Source: Flavisolibacter nicotianae
GTDB taxonomy: Bacteria > Bacteroidota > Bacteroidia > Chitinophagales > Chitinophagaceae
NCBI RefSeq assembly: GCF_003628535.1
Contig: NZ_RBCI01000003.1
Coordinates: 682,001 to 746,000 of the forward strand
DNA: 64,000 bases
Direction: 5' to 3'
A program made the translations under genes and the position numbers. The number at the start of each line of letters is the position of its first letter. Positions within the stretch are counted from its first letter, which is position 1. Below are positions 35,158 through 44,146 of the stretch, piece after piece. The notes under the pieces are model-generated. The model had not been told where the DNA came from. It saw nothing but the letters and a program-made list of their open reading frames with translations, and made no database searches.

Positions 35158-35658
35158 ATGCTTCGCACCCTTTTACTGGCCGCTTTTTTCTTTTTGTTTT
35201 CGTGTAAAAGCACCACCTACTATATTGTTCGCCACGCCGAAAAAGAGCAGGGCACAACGATGTTGAGCGATCCGCCGCTGTCGGCCGAAGGGGAGAAGCA
35301 GGCCATTGATTTGAAAACGTATTTGCAGGACAAAAACATCAAAACCATTTACGCCACCAACTATGCCCGCACCATCGCAACGGCCGAACCGCTGCGAAAG
35401 GCGCTTGGCCTGAACCTGAAAATTTACGACCCGCGCAAGAACGAGCAACTGGTAGCGGAGTTGAAATCAATTGGTGACGGCAATGTGCTTGTTGTAGGGC
35501 ATTCCAACACCGTGGATGACGTAGTGAACGGGTTACTGGGTGAAGCAAAAATGTCCGATCTGCCCGACACGGCCTACGGGAATGTTTTTATTGTCAAAAA
35601 GAAAGGCAGCACCTATATGTTCGAACAAATGAACGTACCGCGAACCGCACCGCGGTAA
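35158..35658 (+). CDS. histidine phosphatase family lipoprotein
   Basis: A 166-aa protein with a short signal sequence and lipobox LFSC (Cys17), then the phosphoglycerate mutase-like fold: VRHAEKEQG with the catalytic His, SAEGEKQAIDL, YATNYARTIATAEPL with the second Arg, and VGHSNTVDD with the second His. Catalytic residues are all present. It should dephosphorylate small substrates in the periplasm or at the outer membrane. The ATG at 35158 is chosen because it precedes the signal sequence; the earlier in-frame ATG at 35116 adds 14 residues. Confidence 0.85.
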   Translation: MLRTLLLAAFFFLFSCKSTTYYIVRHAEKEQGTTMLSDPPLSAEGEKQAIDLKTYLQDKNIKTIYATNYARTIATAEPLRKALGLNLKIYDPRKNEQLVAELKSIGDGNVLVVGHSNTVDDVVNGLLGEAKMSDLPDTAYGNVFIVKKKGSTYMFEQMNVPRTAPR

Positions 35659-35997
35659 AATCCTCCCCTCCGCTGGTGGAAGGAGTCAACTCACAATACC
35701 CTGCTTGAGCAAGATGGTTTTTTGTTCAGTCGTGTTCTGAACGCTGAAGGGAGCGGGCCTTATTACTTCAGATTATCTCTATAAAAATCGAAGGAATATT
35801 CCGGCGATAGTCGTATAAAGAACCTGTCGCCCTTGCAAAGCTGTGTTTCTTTCCTTCTTATGTGCTATTCGCAGGTTGTCCTGCTGGAGCAAAAGAAAAA
35901 GCTTCCATCCTGTTGAATGATGGAAGCTTTTTCATATTGTGTAAAAGCAAGGCGCCTGCGTGTGCCAGGTAGCCCTTGAGGAATGAGGGGGTGGCTC
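35659..35997. other. gene-free region between phosphatase and E2 genes
   Basis: About 340 bp with no credible gene. It holds a weak copy of the dispersed element (35739-35755) and the strong terminator at 35896-35932. Confidence 0.55.
35896..35932. terminator. bidirectional terminator
   Basis: Perfect 14-bp stem AAAAAGCTTCCATC (35896-35909) / GATGGAAGCTTTTT (35919-35932) with a 9-nt loop. It ends the E2 gene (-, stop at 35998) and possibly the phosphatase transcript. Confidence 0.88.
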
Positions 35998-37371
35998 TTA
36001 ATACTGTCGGTTTACATCAAAGTTTTCCAGTTCGTTTGCAACCGCGGTGAGGAAGGTCGCGCCAAGGCTGCCGTCGACAATGCGGTGATCGTAACTCATC
36101 GACAGGTACATCATGTGGCGGATGGCAATGCTGTCGCCGTGTGGCGTTTCAATGACCACCGGACGTTTTTTGATGGCTCCCACAGCCAGGATTGCTACCT
36201 GCGGTTGGTTGATGATCGGTGTTCCCATCAGGCTGCCAAACGTGCCGACGTTGGTCAGCGTAAAGGTGCCGTCGGCAATGTCTTCGGGCTTCAGCTTGTT
36301 GTTGCGGGCATTGTCGGCAAGACCATTCACCTGCTTTGCCAGGCCCACCAAATTCAGTTGGTCCGCGTTGCGGATCACCGGTACAATGAGGTTGCCACTG
36401 GGCAGTGCGGCGGCCATGCCGATGTTAATGTCTTTTTTTACGATGATACGGTTGCCGTCGACGGAACTGTTGACCAGCGGGAAGCGTTTAATGCAGCGAA
36501 CGATCGCTTCGATAAACAGTGGAGTGAAAGTGATTTTGGTGCCTTCCCGTTTTTCAAATTCTTTTTTCACCTTGTTGCGCCACAGCACAAGGTTTGTCAC
36601 GTCGGCTTCGGTGAAGGAAGTTACATGCGGCGACGTGTGCTTGCTGCGCACCATATGGTCGGCAATCAGTTTGCGCATGCGGTCCATCTCGATGATCTCC
36701 ACATTGCCGCTATAGGTTGCCAGTTGATTGGATGGTGGTTCGGACCTCTGTTCCACTTTTTGCATCGGGATAACCATCTCTTCCCGTACCTGCTGGCTTG
36801 CCGCCTGCGGCTGGCCGTGGGCATGCCCGGTTTTTCTGTCGCTGACGTATTGCAGGATATCTTTTTTCGAAACCCGCCCGTCGGCGCCGGTACCGGGAAT
36901 GTTTTCCAGTTCACTCATGCTGACGCCCTCCTGTGCCGCGATGTTCAGCACGAGGGGAGAGTAGAAGCGATTGGGGGTTGGAGTCTGGGGTTTGGCGTTT
37001 GGGGTTGAAGTCGCCTGTTGTGCAATTGGCTGAACCGTTGGCTCCTGTTGCGCTGTATTTGCAGTAGGCGGGGGCGCCTGCGCACTTGCCGGTTGTCCAT
37101 TGCCAGTTGCTGGTTGCGTGTCTTGCGCTGCGCCGGTTTTGATGCGGGCAATTACGGTGCCGATTGGCACGACGTCATTCACGTTGTACAGCAATTCTTC
37201 TATCACGCCTTCGGCGGTGGAAGGCACTTCGCTGTCCACTTTATCAGTTGCAATTTCCAGCACGGTTTCATCCATTTTTACAGAGTCGCCGGGTTGCTTG
37301 TGCCATTTTAAAATGGTGGCCTCCATAATGCTTTCGCCCATCTTAGGCATAACCAGATCAACAGTAGCCAT
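35998..37371 (-). CDS. 2-oxo acid dehydrogenase complex E2 acyltransferase
   Basis: A 457-aa E2. Residues 1-78 are a lipoyl domain with the lipoylated Lys44 in EIATDKVDSEVPS. A Gln/Pro/Thr-rich linker runs from about 80 to 135. The E3-binding domain is at about 136-176 (YSPLVLNIAAQEG, GADGRVSKKDILQYV). The acetyltransferase core follows, with the catalytic His and Asp in YDHRIVDG near the C-terminus. It transfers acyl groups to CoA in the pyruvate, 2-oxoglutarate or branched-chain complexes; which one is unclear, and no E1 genes are adjacent. LpdA at 52416 is a likely E3. Start at 37371 (MATVDLVMPKMGES); an in-frame extension to 37641 is rich in repeat words. Confidence 0.9.
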   Translation of the reverse strand: MATVDLVMPKMGESIMEATILKWHKQPGDSVKMDETVLEIATDKVDSEVPSTAEGVIEELLYNVNDVVPIGTVIARIKTGAAQDTQPATGNGQPASAQAPPPTANTAQQEPTVQPIAQQATSTPNAKPQTPTPNRFYSPLVLNIAAQEGVSMSELENIPGTGADGRVSKKDILQYVSDRKTGHAHGQPQAASQQVREEMVIPMQKVEQRSEPPSNQLATYSGNVEIIEMDRMRKLIADHMVRSKHTSPHVTSFTEADVTNLVLWRNKVKKEFEKREGTKITFTPLFIEAIVRCIKRFPLVNSSVDGNRIIVKKDINIGMAAALPSGNLIVPVIRNADQLNLVGLAKQVNGLADNARNNKLKPEDIADGTFTLTNVGTFGSLMGTPIINQPQVAILAVGAIKKRPVVIETPHGDSIAIRHMMYLSMSYDHRIVDGSLGATFLTAVANELENFDVNRQY

Positions 37372-37375
37372 AATC

Positions 37376-37420
37376 TTGTTTGAAGTTTGAGGTTTGAGGT
37401 TACTTGAAACCTCACCTGTT
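37376..37420. repeat. word-like hairpin upstream of the E2 gene
   Basis: GAAGTTTGAGGTTTGAGGTT followed by ACTTGAAACCTCACC, so AGGTTT words face AAACCT. It sits 5 bp upstream of the E2 start, in its likely 5' untranslated region. Confidence 0.5.
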
Positions 37421-37615
37421 TGTTTTGCTTTCCGTATTTCTATATTCCCGGCTGCATTGCTGCTTTCATCGTCTGTGGAGTTTACCCTGACGAAGGAAGG
37501 GGCACACTCTTCAACGTTTGGAATCCTGTTGTGCATTTTTGTCGGCTCCCAGGAATCGCAAGCAATCGGTTTTAAAAAATCAGCGCCAAAAATAAGCAAA
37601 CAGGACGGAATGCAT

Positions 37616-38878
37616 TTATGCATTCCTGTTCTCCAGTACAAAGTTGCGCAGCAACATCAGCGCAGCGTTGGCGGTGAGCTCGGTATTCCGCATCCTGTCG
37701 AAACGAAAGTGGAATTTCTGCGCCCTGGCACTGCCCGCCCAGTTGGCCACCGCTATCCAAACGGTTCCTACCGGCTTTTCGGCCGTGCCGCCGTCCGGTC
37801 CCATAATGCCCGAGGTTGCAACGGCATAGTCGGTTTGCAGCAAGGTGCAGGCGGCAGTTGCCATTTGCAGCACCGTTTGCTCGCTCACGGCACCGTATTC
37901 TGATAATGTCTCTTCCTTTACATCCAGGACTGTTTTCTTTACCTCGTTGGCATACGATACAATGCTGCCTTTGTAAATGGCCGAAGAGCCCGGAACCGAT
38001 GTGATAAGGTGCGCAATGTAGCCGCCCGTGCAGCTTTCGGCCGTAGCCAAGGTTTTCTGTTCCGTTTTAAAAAGCTGGCTGACGGCTTCCGGCAGGGTTG
38101 AATCTTCGTCGGCCACCATCCATTCTTCCACCAGGGTTTTTAAAGTTGTAAAGCACTCTTCCACTTTTTTCGTGATGATATTTTCGTCGGAACCCCTGCC
38201 GGTCAGCCGAAGGCGCACCATGCCAAAGGCAGGCAGGTAAGCCAGTTTGATGAACGGCGGAAGCGCTGCTTCAAAATCGACGAGTCTGTCGGCAATGCCC
38301 GACTCTCCCTGTCCTGCGGTAAGCAAGGTCCGGTGTACAACGGCTGGTAGCGTAAATGTTTCTTTGATTTTTGGAATCACACTGTCGATGATCAGCCCTT
38401 TCATTTCGTGGGGCACGCCGGGAAGGGATGCATAGACGATACTGTCTTTTTCAAACCACATACCCGGCGCTGTGCCGCGGCGGTTGGGCAACACAATGCA
38501 GCTTTCCGGTACTTCTGCCTGTTTGGCATTTCGTTCGGTGAGGCTGCGTCCCAGCCGTTGAAAGATGGTTGTTACGTTTTGCAGGGCGCCGTCATCCACA
38601 ACAAGTCTGGTGTGGAAGTAGTCGCAGAGAGTCGGTTTGGTAATGTCGTCGGCAGTCGGACCGAGGCCGCCGGTGATGATGATAATTTGGCTTTGCGCCG
38701 CTTCGGCAGCAAGCGTATCAAGAATGGCCTGGCGGTCGTCTGCGATCGCTACGCGGCGTCGCACCCACACGCCGATTTTATTAAGCTCCTGCGCAATAAA
38801 AGCGCTGTTTGTATCGATCGTTTGCCCTATCAGTAGTTCATCGCCAATCGTGATGATCGAAGCATTCACTTCATTCAT
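37616..38878 (-). CDS. cinA: competence/damage-inducible protein CinA
   Basis: A 420-aa CinA protein. The N-terminal MoCF-like domain starts ASIITIGDELLIGQTIDTNSAFIAQEL and contains ITGGLGPTADD (about 72-82) and PGVPHEMK. The C-terminal amidase domain has TAESCTGGYIAHLI (about 278-291), GSIVSYANEVK, and VATSGIMGPDGGTAEKPVG. The family converts NMN to nicotinate mononucleotide (amidase) and hydrolyses ADP-ribose (N-domain) in NAD recycling. Both domains look intact. Divergent from dacB with only 25 bp between starts, so the two promoters overlap. Confidence 0.94.
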   Translation of the reverse strand: MNEVNASIITIGDELLIGQTIDTNSAFIAQELNKIGVWVRRRVAIADDRQAILDTLAAEAAQSQIIIITGGLGPTADDITKPTLCDYFHTRLVVDDGALQNVTTIFQRLGRSLTERNAKQAEVPESCIVLPNRRGTAPGMWFEKDSIVYASLPGVPHEMKGLIIDSVIPKIKETFTLPAVVHRTLLTAGQGESGIADRLVDFEAALPPFIKLAYLPAFGMVRLRLTGRGSDENIITKKVEECFTTLKTLVEEWMVADEDSTLPEAVSQLFKTEQKTLATAESCTGGYIAHLITSVPGSSAIYKGSIVSYANEVKKTVLDVKEETLSEYGAVSEQTVLQMATAACTLLQTDYAVATSGIMGPDGGTAEKPVGTVWIAVANWAGSARAQKFHFRFDRMRNTELTANAALMLLRNFVLENRNA

Positions 38879-38903
38879 AGTCGAAAGCCTTTATTTTAGC
38901 GCA

Positions 38904-40325
38904 ATGTACAAAAGGATGAAAAAAGCGGTTTGCCTGCTTGTCCTTGCAGCAACTGTGTTGCAGGTGAATGCGCAGTCTGTTCCCGAAAAACTCTCTACGG
39001 CATTTGCCGGATTTGAACAGGACCCACAATTGAAAAGCAGTATCGCATCGCTGTATGTGATCGATGCCGTTTCTGGCAACGTGGTGTTTGAAAAGAACGC
39101 CGGTATTGGTCTGGCACCGGCTTCCACGCAAAAGATCATTACGGCTGCAACAGCCTACGAACTGCTGGGAAGGGATTTCCGGTACGAGACCAAATTTGGC
39201 TATTTCGGTAAGTTGAAAGATGGCCGGCTGGATGGTGGTTTGTATTTCAAACCCTCCGGCGATCCTACGCTGGGCAGCTGGCGTTGGAAGGCCACAACAG
39301 AAACGGCGGTGATGGACCGCCTGTTTGCAGCGTTTCAGAAAACCGGAATCAAAACCTTCGGCAATTCGTTTTACGACGAGCGGGGATGGGAAAGCGAAGC
39401 CATTCCGGGAGGCTGGATCTGGGACGATGTGGGCAACTATTACGGTGCCGGCGCCGGTGCGCTCAACTGGCGGGAAAATCAATATGATTTGATCCTGAAA
39501 TCCGGGCCAACGGTGAACGACGGCGTTACCGTAGTGGAATCAAAACCGCGGCTTTATGATATCGCATTCGATTGCCGCGTCACCGGTGCGCCAAAGGGTA
39601 CCGGCGACAACAGTTATATTTATCTGCCGGTCGGTGGCAACGTTGCCACTGTCCGCGGCACCATTCCCGTGCAGCAGGAGCGCTTCGTGATCGCGGGTGC
39701 AATGCCTTCGGCGCCGCTGCAATTCTTTTCCACGTTGCACGACACGCTGGCAAAAAACGGGTATGCCTACCAGATGGTCACCATGCATGCCGATAAGTCG
39801 TCGAAAATGACCATCCCCTCTGCAATTACGTTTTTTCATACGGAGCAGTCGCCTGCACTCGACAGTATCGTTTACTGGTTCTTGAAAAAAAGCATCAATT
39901 TATACGGGGAAGCACTGGCCAAGACAATGGCGCTGAAAAAAGGTAAAACGGCATCAGCGGAAAATGGCGCCGACCTGATTCGGGATTACTGGAAAGATAA
40001 AGGAATCGGCATTGATGCCACCGAATTGAACCTGCAGGATGGTTCGGGGCTCTCGCCGCAAAATCGTGTGACCACCCATGCGCAGGTGGCGGTGTTGCAG
40101 TATGCGCAAAAACAACCCTGGTTTGAGGGGTATTATTACGCATTTCCCGAATACAATGGCATGAAGCTGAAAAGCGGTACCATCGGCGGAGCGAAAAGCT
40201 TTTGCGGTTACCACACCGGAAGGGACGGGAAAAAATACATCCTTTCGTTTATCGTCAACAACTACAACGGGGCGGCATCCGCACTTGTGCAAAAGATGTA
40301 CAAGGTGCTAAACTGTCTGAACTGA
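38904..40325 (+). CDS. dacB: D-alanyl-D-alanine carboxypeptidase/endopeptidase (PBP4/DacB)
   Basis: A 473-aa periplasmic penicillin-binding protein of the S13 family, with a signal peptide ending VNAQ. The serine motif is APASTQKIITA (Ser74, Lys77). The second motif is in KKSINLYGEAL (SxN), and the KTG-like motif is LKSGTIGG. The large insertion domain typical of PBP4 is between motifs one and two. It trims or cleaves peptidoglycan cross-links. Starts at 38904 or 38916 differ by four residues and both precede the signal peptide. A hairpin separates it from the convergent doxX. Confidence 0.9.
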   Translation: MYKRMKKAVCLLVLAATVLQVNAQSVPEKLSTAFAGFEQDPQLKSSIASLYVIDAVSGNVVFEKNAGIGLAPASTQKIITAATAYELLGRDFRYETKFGYFGKLKDGRLDGGLYFKPSGDPTLGSWRWKATTETAVMDRLFAAFQKTGIKTFGNSFYDERGWESEAIPGGWIWDDVGNYYGAGAGALNWRENQYDLILKSGPTVNDGVTVVESKPRLYDIAFDCRVTGAPKGTGDNSYIYLPVGGNVATVRGTIPVQQERFVIAGAMPSAPLQFFSTLHDTLAKNGYAYQMVTMHADKSSKMTIPSAITFFHTEQSPALDSIVYWFLKKSINLYGEALAKTMALKKGKTASAENGADLIRDYWKDKGIGIDATELNLQDGSGLSPQNRVTTHAQVAVLQYAQKQPWFEGYYYAFPEYNGMKLKSGTIGGAKSFCGYHTGRDGKKYILSFIVNNYNGAASALVQKMYKVLNCLN

Positions 40326-40333
40326 GATTTTGA

Positions 40334-40382
40334 GATGAATGGGATAGTTTGAAAACATTTTTTTCTATTTATCCCATTCATC
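40334..40382. terminator. long hairpin between convergent dacB and doxX
   Basis: Perfect 13-bp arms GATGAATGGGATA (40334-40346) and TATCCCATTCATC (40370-40382) around a 23-nt loop with a T tract. Sequence words resemble the other intergenic repeats here. Confidence 0.65.
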
Positions 40383-40408
40383 CTAGTCATCATAACTATC
40401 CCGGACGG

Positions 40409-40819
40409 CTATTTTCCAATTAACCTGTCCAGGCTAAAGCGGCCGGGGCCAGCCAGCAAAATGGTGAAAAAAGAGATCAGGTAAATACCGGCATTTTCTC
40501 CCGGACCAAAAAACTGGCCTTTGTGTGCAACGAATAACGCCACGCCCATCGCGATGACCAGGGGAATGGCCGCAAGCCGGGTAAAAAGGCCAAGGATAAT
40601 GAAGGCTGCGCAAAAGAATTCTGCAAAAACCACCATCGAATACGACGTCGTGGAACCGACGCCAAACGGGTCGGCGAATTTTCCCGATTTGCTTGCAAAA
40701 TGCTGAAGTTTGTCCAGGCCGTGCTGAATCATCATCAGGGCACCAACGCCTACACGAAAAATAAAAAGGGCAACACTCAACGTGCTTTCAGACACTTTTG
40801 TGCTGAAGATTTTTTTCAT
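40409..40819 (-). CDS. DoxX family membrane protein
   Basis: A 136-aa integral membrane protein with four helices. Family features are FIFRVGVGALMMIQHGLDKL (about 20-39), FAEFFCAAFIILGLFTRLAAI and the ENAGIYLISFFTILLAGPGRFSLD end. DoxX proteins have been linked to thiosulfate:quinone reduction or oxidative-stress complexes in other species, but most members are uncharacterised. A TAGTTTTG box lies 22 nt before the ATG. Confidence 0.9.
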   Translation of the reverse strand: MKKIFSTKVSESTLSVALFIFRVGVGALMMIQHGLDKLQHFASKSGKFADPFGVGSTTSYSMVVFAEFFCAAFIILGLFTRLAAIPLVIAMGVALFVAHKGQFFGPGENAGIYLISFFTILLAGPGRFSLDRLIGK

Positions 40820-40841
40820 AGTCTATTGTTTTCAGGTGGCG

Positions 40842-40849
40842 CAAAACTA
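40842..40849 (-). promoter_or_regulatory. -7 promoter box for doxX
   Basis: Minus strand TAGTTTTG, 22 nt upstream of the ATG at 40819. Confidence 0.55.
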
Positions 40850-40989
40850 TTCGAAAATAAGATTGAAGCAACCAATTGTTAAACTTGCTTGAAGCTTAAT
40901 TTTAAGGTTCTCTTTGGAACGAAGTTTGGCCGGCCCTAAAATAATTCGAATATTTACGACGTTTTTTCCTCAACGGTTAACTGGACACC

Positions 40990-43900
40990 ATGAAGAAATT
41001 TTGCTTATCAGTCGTTGGCTATTTTTTATTCTCGTCATTGTTCGCACAGCAAACAGAATTTTATAAAGCGTCCAAGGACCGTTTCTACGAAGCAAAAGAG
41101 TATTACCAAAAAGAGCAATACAACCTTGCTTATCCCATCTTTAAGGAACTGCAACAGACCGTTTCGCAATCGGAGCGAATCAACAATACGGTCGTGGCGC
41201 AGGAGATCGATTACTATGCCATCGCCTGTGCGCTGAAGCAAAATGAAAGCCGTGCCGAGCTGGATGCGCAGGTGTACATCGATGTCACGAAGAACAATGC
41301 CCGTGCACAGATGATGAGTTACCAGTTGGCGGAATACTATTTCCGGCAACAGCGGTTTTCCGATGCCCTGCCGCTTTACGAGGCGGCCAGCGTGGCCAAC
41401 CTCAATAACCGCGAAGCGGCCGGCATGAAGTTTCACCAGGGCTATGCTTATTTCACCATGCAGCAGTTTGCCAAGGCAAAGCCCCTGCTCTATGCCATTC
41501 GCCAGGTGAAAAGCGATCCCAATTACATCGATGCCAATTACTACTACGGTTTTATTGCGTTCCGCGACCGGCAGTACAATGATGCGCTGGCCTCGTTCCG
41601 TGTTGTTGAAAACGAACCGCAGTATGCGCCCATCGTTCCGTATTACATCGCACAGATCAACTATGTACAGGGCCGCAAGGAAGAAGCCATTGCCTATGCC
41701 GAAAGCCGGATGAAAAGCGGCAAGACGCAGTTTTACGACCTGGAACTGAAGCAACTTTTAGGACATGCCTATTTTGAAAAAAAGCAATACGCCAAGGCGC
41801 TTCCTTACCTGGAAGAGTATGTGAGCCGTTCGAAAAAAGTGCGGAAAGAAGACGTGTACGAGTTATCGTATGCCTATTACCAGGCGGGCAATTATACCAA
41901 GGCCATTGATGGGTTTAAACAATTGAGCGGGAAAGACGACTCGCTGAGCCAGCATGCCATGTACCTGCTGGCAGATGCTTACCTGAAGACCGGTCAGAAA
42001 TCGAATGCACGAAACGCGTTTTTGTTTTCTTCTTCCAACAACAGCAACCAGGAGCAGCGCCAGATTGCCCGCTTCAACTATGCCAAGCTCTCTTACGAAC
42101 TGGGCTATCAGGACGAAGCCCTGAACAACCTGAAATCATTTCTCAACGATTATCCCGATTCGCCATACCGCGAGGAAGCGACAGAATTGCTGGTGGGTGC
42201 GCTGGCGAACACCAACAATTACCGCGATGCCCTGACCTTGCTGGAAAACATTAAAAATCCAACGCAAAATGTAAAACGGCTGCTGCCACGGATTTTGTAC
42301 GGGCGGGCAACGGAACTGATCAACGACGGACAATTGCAAGAGGCCGAAAGCCTGCTGGACAGGGCGTTGAGAGACCCGAATAATGGGACAGTACTCCCGC
42401 TGATCAACTTCTGGAAAGGCGAACTGGCCTACCGCAACAACCGCATTGACGATGCCATCCGCTATTACAATGCCTACCTGCAGGCCGGAGCGCCATCGAG
42501 CGGTGAAGCCAACGAACGAAGCGTCAAATACAACCTGGGATATACCTACTACCGCAAGGAAAATTATCCCGTGGCGCAAACCTTTTTCGAGCCGCTTTCG
42601 AGGGGTGCCTCGCTCAATTCCGATCCCATTACGCAGGATGCGTATGTGCGAACGGCCGATGTTTATTACATGAACCGGAATTTTTCGCAGGCACGGTCGA
42701 TGTATGACAAAGTCATCGGCTATTCCTGGCCTGCAGAAGATTATGCGACCTTCCAGAAGGCAATGATCACCGGCATCAACAGCCCGAACGAAAAAGTAAG
42801 CCTGCTTAATACCATGACCCGCAAGTTCCCGCGATCAACGCTTGTGAATGATGCCAACATGGAAATTGCCAACACCTACCTGGCGCAGGAACGTTTTCGG
42901 GAGGCCATCCCCTTTCTTAACAACATCATCAATGCATCGGGTAACAGCAGCCTGAAACCGCAGGCCTACCTGAAACTGGGGATTGCCTATTACAATGCCA
43001 ACGACAACGACAAAGCCATTGCGCAATACAAGCAGTTGCTCAACACCTATCCCAACTCACCCGAGGCGGACGATGCGCTGGATAACCTGAAGACGATTTA
43101 TATCGAGCAGGGTAAACCCGGCGAGTTTGCCGACGCGGCAAGAAGCGCCGGTCGTCCCATCTCGGTCACGGCAGAAGACTCGCTGACCTTTGCCGCGGCG
43201 CAGATCCAGTACGAGAACAACAACATGAATGCGGCCTTGGATGCGATGACGGCTTACCTCCAGCGTTTCCCCAACGGCAGCAAAGCGGTGAATGCCTATT
43301 ACTACCGCGGTGAGATTTATAACAGCCGGAAAGACTGGGGCAACGCCATTGCCAACTATAGTGAAGTGGCCAAGCGGGCACCAAACACGTATGCCGAACC
43401 GTCGATCCTGCAGGCGGCACGCCTCAACTTTTTCGAGTTGAAAAATTATCCGGAGGCGGAGCAGTTTTATACGCAACTGAAGCAGGTAACATCGTCGCAG
43501 GAAAACCGGCTGGAAGCCATGCGGGGACTTTTGCGCAGCCAGTACCTGCAAAAGAAATGGAGCGAAGCGGTTGACAATGCCAAAGAGCTGATTGCACAAA
43601 AAGGTGCCAGCACCGATGATAAATCGCTTGCCAACATGGCCATCGGGAAATCGGCACAGATTGCCGGACGCTACGACGAGGCGTTGAATGCCTTCAAAGC
43701 GGTGGTGGCCGTCAACAAGGCTGCTGTTGGTGCCGAAGCCCGTTACGAAGTTGCCAATACCTGGTTCATGACCGACCGGATGAGCGATGCGGAAAAAGCA
43801 GCGTTTGAAGTGATCAACAAAAGCGGTTCATACGATTACTGGGTGACAAAGGCCTATATTCTCCTGGGCGATATTTACCTGAAGCAAAAGGATTATTTCA

Positions 43901-44025
43901 ACGCGAAAGCGACTTTCCAAAGCATCGTTCAGAACAGCCTGAATGCGGAGCTGAAAGCAGAAGCGCAGGAGAAACTCAATAAGGTGAACGAAGAAGAAGC
44001 AAGGAACAGCAAAGTCGGATCGTGA
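40990..44025 (+). CDS. large secreted TPR protein
   Basis: A 1011-aa exported protein. Residues 1-20 are a signal peptide (ends SLFAQ). The rest is an almost continuous array of TPR and TPR-like helix pairs, with typical units such as YNLAYPIFKELQ, PYYIAQINYVQGRKEEAIAYA, AYLKLGIAYYNANDNDKAIAQYKQLLNTYP and KAYILLGDIYLKQKDYFNAKATFQSIV. Expected to be a periplasmic solenoid scaffold. No anchor or enzyme domain is visible. It precedes a beta-barrel gene and an HU-CCDC81 gene on the same strand; the three are likely one operon acting at the envelope. Function unknown. Confidence 0.9.
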   Translation: MKKFCLSVVGYFLFSSLFAQQTEFYKASKDRFYEAKEYYQKEQYNLAYPIFKELQQTVSQSERINNTVVAQEIDYYAIACALKQNESRAELDAQVYIDVTKNNARAQMMSYQLAEYYFRQQRFSDALPLYEAASVANLNNREAAGMKFHQGYAYFTMQQFAKAKPLLYAIRQVKSDPNYIDANYYYGFIAFRDRQYNDALASFRVVENEPQYAPIVPYYIAQINYVQGRKEEAIAYAESRMKSGKTQFYDLELKQLLGHAYFEKKQYAKALPYLEEYVSRSKKVRKEDVYELSYAYYQAGNYTKAIDGFKQLSGKDDSLSQHAMYLLADAYLKTGQKSNARNAFLFSSSNNSNQEQRQIARFNYAKLSYELGYQDEALNNLKSFLNDYPDSPYREEATELLVGALANTNNYRDALTLLENIKNPTQNVKRLLPRILYGRATELINDGQLQEAESLLDRALRDPNNGTVLPLINFWKGELAYRNNRIDDAIRYYNAYLQAGAPSSGEANERSVKYNLGYTYYRKENYPVAQTFFEPLSRGASLNSDPITQDAYVRTADVYYMNRNFSQARSMYDKVIGYSWPAEDYATFQKAMITGINSPNEKVSLLNTMTRKFPRSTLVNDANMEIANTYLAQERFREAIPFLNNIINASGNSSLKPQAYLKLGIAYYNANDNDKAIAQYKQLLNTYPNSPEADDALDNLKTIYIEQGKPGEFADAARSAGRPISVTAEDSLTFAAAQIQYENNNMNAALDAMTAYLQRFPNGSKAVNAYYYRGEIYNSRKDWGNAIANYSEVAKRAPNTYAEPSILQAARLNFFELKNYPEAEQFYTQLKQVTSSQENRLEAMRGLLRSQYLQKKWSEAVDNAKELIAQKGASTDDKSLANMAIGKSAQIAGRYDEALNAFKAVVAVNKAAVGAEARYEVANTWFMTDRMSDAEKAAFEVINKSGSYDYWVTKAYILLGDIYLKQKDYFNAKATFQSIVQNSLNAELKAEAQEKLNKVNEEEARNSKVGS

Positions 44026-44079
44026 GGAGGATAGTAGGATAGCAGGACATTGGATAGTGAAGCCATTGTCAGTTCTTAC

Positions 44080-44143
44080 ATTATCACATTATCGCATTAT
44101 CGCATTATCGCATTTTCAAATTATCACATTGTCACATTAGCAT
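44080..44143. repeat. 8-bp tandem repeat (ATTATCRC), 8 units
   Basis: Eight consecutive 8-bp units of ATTATCAC/ATTATCGC, some diverged (ATTTTCAA, ATTGTCAC, ATTAGCAT), ending 3 bp before the ATG at 44147. It lies between the TPR and barrel genes, where the ribosome must load on the second gene. Confidence 0.85.
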
Positions 44144-44146
44144 ATT

